NCBI GenBank assembly: GCA_036674765.1
Contig: JARVKI010000014.1
Span: 536,022-600,021 of the forward strand
DNA from: Seiridium cupressi
Taxonomy: Eukaryota > Ascomycota > Sordariomycetes > Amphisphaeriales > Sporocadaceae
Length of the DNA stretch: 64,000 nt
Direction of reading: 5' to 3'
The translations under genes were made by a program, and so were the position numbers. Under the pieces are notes generated by a model. It saw only the letters and a program-made list of their open reading frames with translations, was not told where the DNA came from and did not search any database. This document shows positions 59,129 through 64,000 of this stretch, one piece after another; position 1 is the stretch's first letter, and the number at the start of each line of letters is the position of its first letter.

Positions 59129-60062
59129 TAGTTCCCCCCACAATTACACCGACTGCATTAGTCCTGATCCAACTGGTTGTGCTATCATAGACGCGCACTC
59201 ATTGTTGAGATCATTGTTGAGAGCCGCGAATGCCGCGCTGAAAGAAGGCCAGGAGACCTCGGAAACCTGCCATTACTTGGCTTCTATTGGTTGTCTTCCC
59301 AAACTCGAACATTAATTACATGTATTCCATTATGATGCCAATCTTTAACATCATTTTGGTGTTGGGTTTTCATCGAACTAGATGTTCTTTGGCATGACCT
59401 TTACAAGAGGCAAAGATGTCGCTCATGCAGTGGCCTTACGAGTACATGGGATGTGTGGTGTTACATTGTTCTGAATGGGATCAGAGGGTCAAAAATAGCA
59501 GAAGACAATAATTACGGGTAGATTATGGTTCAACTTAATTCTACTTAACTTCTTTTAGTCTGGAGTGGTTGCCGTAACCATGTGATTATAGATTTTCTAC
59601 TCTGGAGAACTCCACGAAACAAGGATAGGAAAAAAAAAAATAGATAATAAAGAATTGCATATAAATACTGCTCTTCCAGCCGCTGCGAGTTTATAGTCGA
59701 GAGGATGGCAGAGTTGATTATAGTGCTTTGGGTATTTATGCGTCTCATTTTGAATAGGCATTGATTGGAGCTACACGATTTGTGCATGGCACGTGACCCT
59801 CAGCGGGGCTTAAATAACTCGGTCATCCTCGGGAATCAATGTCGTAAACCCTAGCATTACATCTTGACTGGCTATTGTCCCACCAATGACATCCCCAAAT
59901 CGTATTACTCATTCCGGGACATATCATATGGGCTGTAAAGCCTCTTGTCACTCACATTTGAAAGGCGACTGTCTCAAACCCGCGGTCTGACTTCTGTCAT
60001 ACTCGGTCTGGAATTACGTTAAACCTGACATAGCAGATCAACTCGCTTATTCTCAAAATAAT
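59129..60062. other. Intergenic region
   Basis: 0.93 kb before the HET gene. The first ~190 bases may be coding 3' sequence of the F-box gene in another frame. Further on only AT-rich sequence with an A-run at about 59631-59641; no gene supported. Confidence 0.5.
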
Positions 60063-62222
60063 ATGTCCATTCGCGACTCTCTCATAACCAACCCTGGGGG
60101 TGTGGATGACGAGGTCCAGGGGAAGGTTTGCGAGGTATGTGGCAACCTGGATAGCCTACGGTTACTCTCGAACAGCGCCGAAGAGCTAAGCGAAGGTGAT
60201 GTCAAACATGACAAATACGGTTCATTTTCTCGACGAAACTTAGGAGACTTCGATCTGCCCGGCAAAGATGGTTGCTCTATTTGCTCTGTCCTTAGCGAAA
60301 TATGCCACTTTTTCACACATGAGAGTTCTGATCTCCAGCGTAAGCGGGTACGAGTATATCTTCCTGGTGGAAGAGGGCTTCCCGAGATGATCATCGATGA
60401 TTTTGGCGTGGCCCAGACAATACAGTTATACACACCTATAGGTATTATGACATACGAAAGACGGGAAATGCAGTTGCTTATGAATACAGGATTTGACCCT
60501 TGCTGGAATCGCATCCCGGTTCTCCCGGAACTATTGCTTGATCGGCAATCATCAGCTTCTCTTGACTTCATTCAGTCCTGTTTAAAATCATGTATCGATC
60601 ATCACCAATCGTGCAGGTCGCCCGCGTCGAGATTTCCCACTCGCGTGCTCGACGTTGGAATCGATCACGGTAGTCGAATATGTCTGATAAAGACTGACAC
60701 GAGATCATTCGAACCCTACATTGCTTTGAGTTATTGTTGGGGTCAAGATGGCGCCTTGAAAAAAACCACTAGGGAAAACATGGGCACTTTCGAGTCTGGT
60801 ATTGATGTTCAAGAACTCCCAGTTGTTTTCCGCGAGTGCATTTCACTATCTAGGAGCCTTGGAATACGGTACGTTTGGATTGATGCCCTATGTATTATTC
60901 AGGATGATCGCCAAGATTGGGAGAAAGAGTCGTCGAGGATGTCAGATACTTATGCCCAAGCTTTCCTCACAATCGGCGCGTCCATGTCTGCATCAACTTC
61001 AAAGACTTTTCTGCGCATCTCCCCTGAAGATATGGAAAACGAAGAGTTTTCGAAAGAAATCAGTTTCAATGGAAAACTCTCAGAATTAAGGGCAAGGAGA
61101 ATTCCAGAAGTGGGAATTCATTCGCGGTGGACGGATTATCATGAGCGAGGTGCTTACCGAAGCGAACCATGGTCGCAACGGGGCTGGACGCTCCAAGAGC
61201 AACTCCTGTCACCCAGGCTTCTAATTTTCACATCGTCTGAGATACAGTGGACTTGTCAGGAAATTCAAAAGTGCGAGTGTCGATCACTCCTCAATCAGCG
61301 AAGACTGTTTGGGGGACATTCATGGGCCGATATCGATAATGCGTCAGTCGCATTTTCCTTCTGGCACAAGGCAGTCGAGAACTACTCTATCAGAGCATTG
61401 ACTCATAGTGCCGATCGACTCCCTGCACTGAGTGGCATAGCTCAAGCCATTCAGAAACGGACTGGGTCTAAATACGTGGCTGGGCTATGGAGTGACAACA
61501 TCGCGGAAGATCTTCTGTGGGAACGAGTTGGGGATTTGAAGCCTATGACGAGCTACCAAGCACCCTCTTTCTCATGGGCGTCAATAGATGGCGAAATCGA
61601 CTATCGGTGCTACATGAACGGGAGGCACCTATACCAGGACATATCTCAAGTCCTTTCATTGGATGCAGATATCCATGGATGCAACCAGTTTGGTACCGTT
61701 CGTGACGGAGCAATAAGGATCCGTGGCCCGCTAACGCCCGCCAAACTGGCCAGAGGGGACGCCGATGGGTCTTATTCTGTCAATATTGCTAGAAGAAATA
61801 TTAATTTTCAGGCAGATACAGTCCTTTCAGCCTTCATACGCCACTCAGAGGACGGTAATTCGGAGGCAGTGGCTTGCAGATACCGCACCCAAATGGAGCA
61901 ACTTGCACAAACCATGACAGCCCTAGATTCTACATTTCAGGTGGAACATGGCTCTAGGGCTAACAAGATGGATATGACCTATTCTATCTCCCTTGAGGAT
62001 GGCGCGCAATGTTGGCTACTGAGTCTTGGGTTCTATCTACCATCTCATTCAGCTTCGGCACAGGTCTACGAGTTCTTGGTGTTGGGAAAACACCCTGAAC
62101 GGCCAGAGAATTTTGAGAGGTACGTCTTAACGAATTTCAAACAACTCCCGTCTGAGGGCCTTTCTCAGCTATCTTGGGCCAGTGAAATTTTGTCAGAACA
62201 ACTCGTCAAACGCACAGTATAA
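60063..62222 (+). CDS. HET-domain (heterokaryon incompatibility) protein
   Basis: Single-exon 719-aa protein. HET domains mediate non-self recognition and programmed cell death after fusion of unlike hyphae. The N-terminal region has paired cysteines (VCEVCGNLD at about 21 and CSICSVL near 70), as in many HET proteins. The HET domain covers about 215-390: YIALSYCWGQDG, then VWIDALCIIQDDRQDWEKES, MSDTYAQAFLTIGAS, and the closing block SQRGWTLQEQLLSPRLLIFT with the conserved W-T-x-Q-E. The C-terminal ~330 residues have no domain that I recognise (no NACHT, WD40 or ankyrin motifs). The frame is intact despite lying only ~0.7 kb from a RIP-degraded AT-rich block. Confidence 0.94.
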   Translation: MSIRDSLITNPGGVDDEVQGKVCEVCGNLDSLRLLSNSAEELSEGDVKHDKYGSFSRRNLGDFDLPGKDGCSICSVLSEICHFFTHESSDLQRKRVRVYLPGGRGLPEMIIDDFGVAQTIQLYTPIGIMTYERREMQLLMNTGFDPCWNRIPVLPELLLDRQSSASLDFIQSCLKSCIDHHQSCRSPASRFPTRVLDVGIDHGSRICLIKTDTRSFEPYIALSYCWGQDGALKKTTRENMGTFESGIDVQELPVVFRECISLSRSLGIRYVWIDALCIIQDDRQDWEKESSRMSDTYAQAFLTIGASMSASTSKTFLRISPEDMENEEFSKEISFNGKLSELRARRIPEVGIHSRWTDYHERGAYRSEPWSQRGWTLQEQLLSPRLLIFTSSEIQWTCQEIQKCECRSLLNQRRLFGGHSWADIDNASVAFSFWHKAVENYSIRALTHSADRLPALSGIAQAIQKRTGSKYVAGLWSDNIAEDLLWERVGDLKPMTSYQAPSFSWASIDGEIDYRCYMNGRHLYQDISQVLSLDADIHGCNQFGTVRDGAIRIRGPLTPAKLARGDADGSYSVNIARRNINFQADTVLSAFIRHSEDGNSEAVACRYRTQMEQLAQTMTALDSTFQVEHGSRANKMDMTYSISLEDGAQCWLLSLGFYLPSHSASAQVYEFLVLGKHPERPENFERYVLTNFKQLPSEGLSQLSWASEILSEQLVKRTV

Positions 62223-62640
62223 CTTGAGAAACCCGCGAAGTAACCATCACTGACCTTTTCGTTACAGATTAGGGTTACTGATAATACATGACAGCTCTGG
62301 TAGTTTGTCTCATGATCATCCGTTTGTATTTGACGAAGAACGATTCAAGAGTATTTGTATCTTGTAAGTTCTGGTTTAGTGGGAAATGGCCTTTTATTAA
62401 CCAGAAATTTGCATGGGATATTTCTTTCTAAGGATAAATATATATACGGTAGTCGAATGGCTTTTGCTTATAATCCTAAAAAATGGTATATATAATCCAC
62501 GTAGTGAACTTAATTTAGTTTAATTAAAATAAGTGGAAGGAGGCTAATTTAATTTAATATTTTATAATATTCTTATAATTAAAGTTATTACTAAAAAGCA
62601 CCTTTTATATACTTGTTAAAATATTTAATATAATCGTATT
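62223..62640. other. Transition into the AT-rich block
   Basis: 3' flank of the HET gene. Composition falls quickly from balanced to strongly AT-rich from about 62,500. No gene seen. Confidence 0.6.
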
Positions 62641-62883
62641 ACGAACATGGGTTAGAGGAAGCCGGAACGGAATAAACCCTACTCCGTAAGCACGGACCAA
62701 GATAACATAAGAGACAAACAAGTACGGACGTGCAGGGAGCAAACATACCGGACACCAGTGCGGTAAAAATAAGGCAAACGGCAAGAATTAATTAAAGCTA
62801 ACGATCGGAAGTGATTAATAGGACTTATTAATTAACACTAACCGTAATTAGTTTTATTTATTAAATAAATATAAATAAATAAG

Positions 62884-63010
62884 ATTAATAAAAGGATAAA
62901 TAAATATATATATAATAGATATTTTTTATATAAATAGTTATTTTTTTAATAATTAATTTAAATATTTATTTATTTATAAATAAGGTTTATTAAGCTTTAA
63001 CGATTATATT
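62884..63010 (+). repeat. Direct repeat copy A in the AT-rich block
   Basis: Begins ATTAATAAAAGGATAAAT and ends in TTTAACGATTATATTT. It aligns with 63655-63780 over its whole length with few gaps. Confidence 0.8.
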
Positions 63011-63654
63011 TTTATTTTTTAAAATTTAATATTTTTATTTTATATTATATATTTTATTAATATAAATTTAATATTAATATATTATTTTAAAGTTTATTTT
63101 AATAATAATATATTCGTTATAAATTAAAGTTTATTTTATTATTTATTTATTTAATAAAAATAAATTAAATCTTTTAAATATTTAAAATAATATAATTTTT
63201 ATATTAAAAAAATAAATAATATCGGCCTAGAAATATAATAAATAATAAAAGCGTTTATTTAATAAATTAAACGTTTTAAATTATAATAATTTATTTTTTA
63301 TTATTAAATTAAATTATTTTAAATTTAATAATTTAATTTAATTTTATAATTATTATATTTATTAAGATTTTACTTATTATAAATTTAATCTTATTAAAGT
63401 TATAAATGTTTTTAATTAAAATTTTATATTTTATTATAAACGAATATAAAAATATAAAGTAAACCGGGAAAACGGGTTAGCCTTTTTTATATTAACTGGA
63501 CGAGCCGGTAAAAAGGTAAGCGTTAAATAATAAAACTATATAAAAAGGTTACGTAATAACTTACGGTTTTAATACGCGAGCTAGTATTTATAAATTATAA
63601 TTAAATTATAACTTTTTAATATAATTTTTAAAATATAAAAATATAATCTAAAAT

Positions 63655-63780
63655 ATTAATAAAAGAATAAACGGATATATATACGATAAATATTTTTTAT
63701 ATAAATAATTATTATTTTAATAATTAATTTAAATATTTATTTTATTTATAAATAAAATTTAAACTTTAACGATTATATTT
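63655..63780 (+). repeat. Direct repeat copy B in the AT-rich block
   Basis: Begins ATTAATAAAAGAATAAACGG and ends in TTTAACGATTATATTT. It retains ACGG and ATACGAT where copy A has ATAA and ATAATAG, i.e. transition-type differences. Confidence 0.8.
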
Positions 63781-64000
63781 ATAAAATATTTTTTTATTAA
63801 AATACCTTTTTAACTTTTATTTAATATACTTTTACTTATTATATATTTAATAATATAAACCCTTTAATTTACTTTTTAATTTATTTAACTTTAATTTAAT
63901 TATTATATTTTAATTATTTTTATTTAAATATATATTTTAATTTAAAAATTATTAAATAATATTTTATAAACGATAATAATATTTTAAACTTTTAATAAAA

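Larger units (their letters stand above)
62641..64000. repeat. Extremely AT-rich block, RIP-degraded repeat sequence
   Basis: From about 62,840 to the window end the sequence is nearly all A and T, with dense TTTAA/TAAT motifs and no open frame. An island of more balanced sequence (62,641-62,830) has TACGG/CCGGA-type words and may be a less mutated remnant. Two copies of a ~126-bp segment lie at 62884-63010 and 63655-63780 in direct orientation. Where they differ, one copy often has CG or CGG where the other has TA or TAA. This is the expected outcome of RIP on a transposon or tandem repeat. No terminal repeats, transposase remnants or telomere repeats could be recognised, and the element runs off the end. 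Confidence 0.85.

Noticed and set aside
62641..64000. AT-rich end as mitochondrial DNA, centromere or telomere
   Set aside because: No mitochondrial genes or telomere repeats; transition-type differences between the internal repeat copies fit RIP better. A centromere cannot be excluded from 1.3 kb.

Overview
The window looks like nuclear DNA of a filamentous ascomycete (Pezizomycotina). Genes are widely spaced and carry short GT-AG introns of about 45-120 bp, many with CTAAC-type branch sites. Family content also fits: a HET-domain protein, a TmpL-like protein, a Kex2-type repeat precursor, an UstYa/DUF3328 protein and a fungal sphingolipid delta-8 desaturase. The right end runs into an almost pure A+T block whose internal repeat copies differ mainly by C/T and G/A transitions, as expected after repeat-induced point mutation (RIP). 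I cannot fix the order or species.

Left part (1-23.2 kb) is mostly housekeeping. It holds a leukotriene-A4-hydrolase/M1 aminopeptidase with a likely mitochondrial presequence, a zinc-independent medium-chain NADP oxidoreductase, an FHA-domain protein with a C-terminal hydrophobic tail (minus strand), an IFRD-family protein, and a very large disordered Ser-rich protein of about 1788 aa.

Middle part (23.2-33.3 kb) is a decayed accessory region. It has a cytochrome P450 pseudogene (stops, frameshifts, an internal deletion, and Tyr in place of the heme-ligand Cys), a candidate 104-aa secreted protein, orphan ORFs, and a broken single-pass membrane protein gene. A TmpL-like protein (adenylation domain, membrane segments, FAD/NAD reductase domain) and an enoyl-CoA hydratase follow.

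The most interesting locus is 42.2-45.1 kb. A DUF3328/UstYa-type protein with two HxxHC motifs is divergent from a two-exon gene for a 96-aa secreted precursor. The precursor has a signal peptide and three near-identical repeats around PGAWNAVVITSSAE, separated by Lys-Arg. This is the minimal architecture of a fungal dikaritin-type RiPP pathway: a Kex2-processed multicore precursor plus a UstY oxidase. The presumed core is Trp-containing and I do not recognise it as a known product. An alpha/beta hydrolase follows 0.8 kb downstream.

Right part (46.8-64 kb) has a long gene-poor stretch, then a sphingolipid delta-8 desaturase, an FMO-like flavin monooxygenase, a frameshifted DsbA-fold (HCCA-isomerase-like) pseudogene with a G14 run, an F-box gene, a HET-domain gene, and the RIP-degraded AT-rich block. 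All gene models, splice sites and family calls come from reading the sequence; no database search was run.
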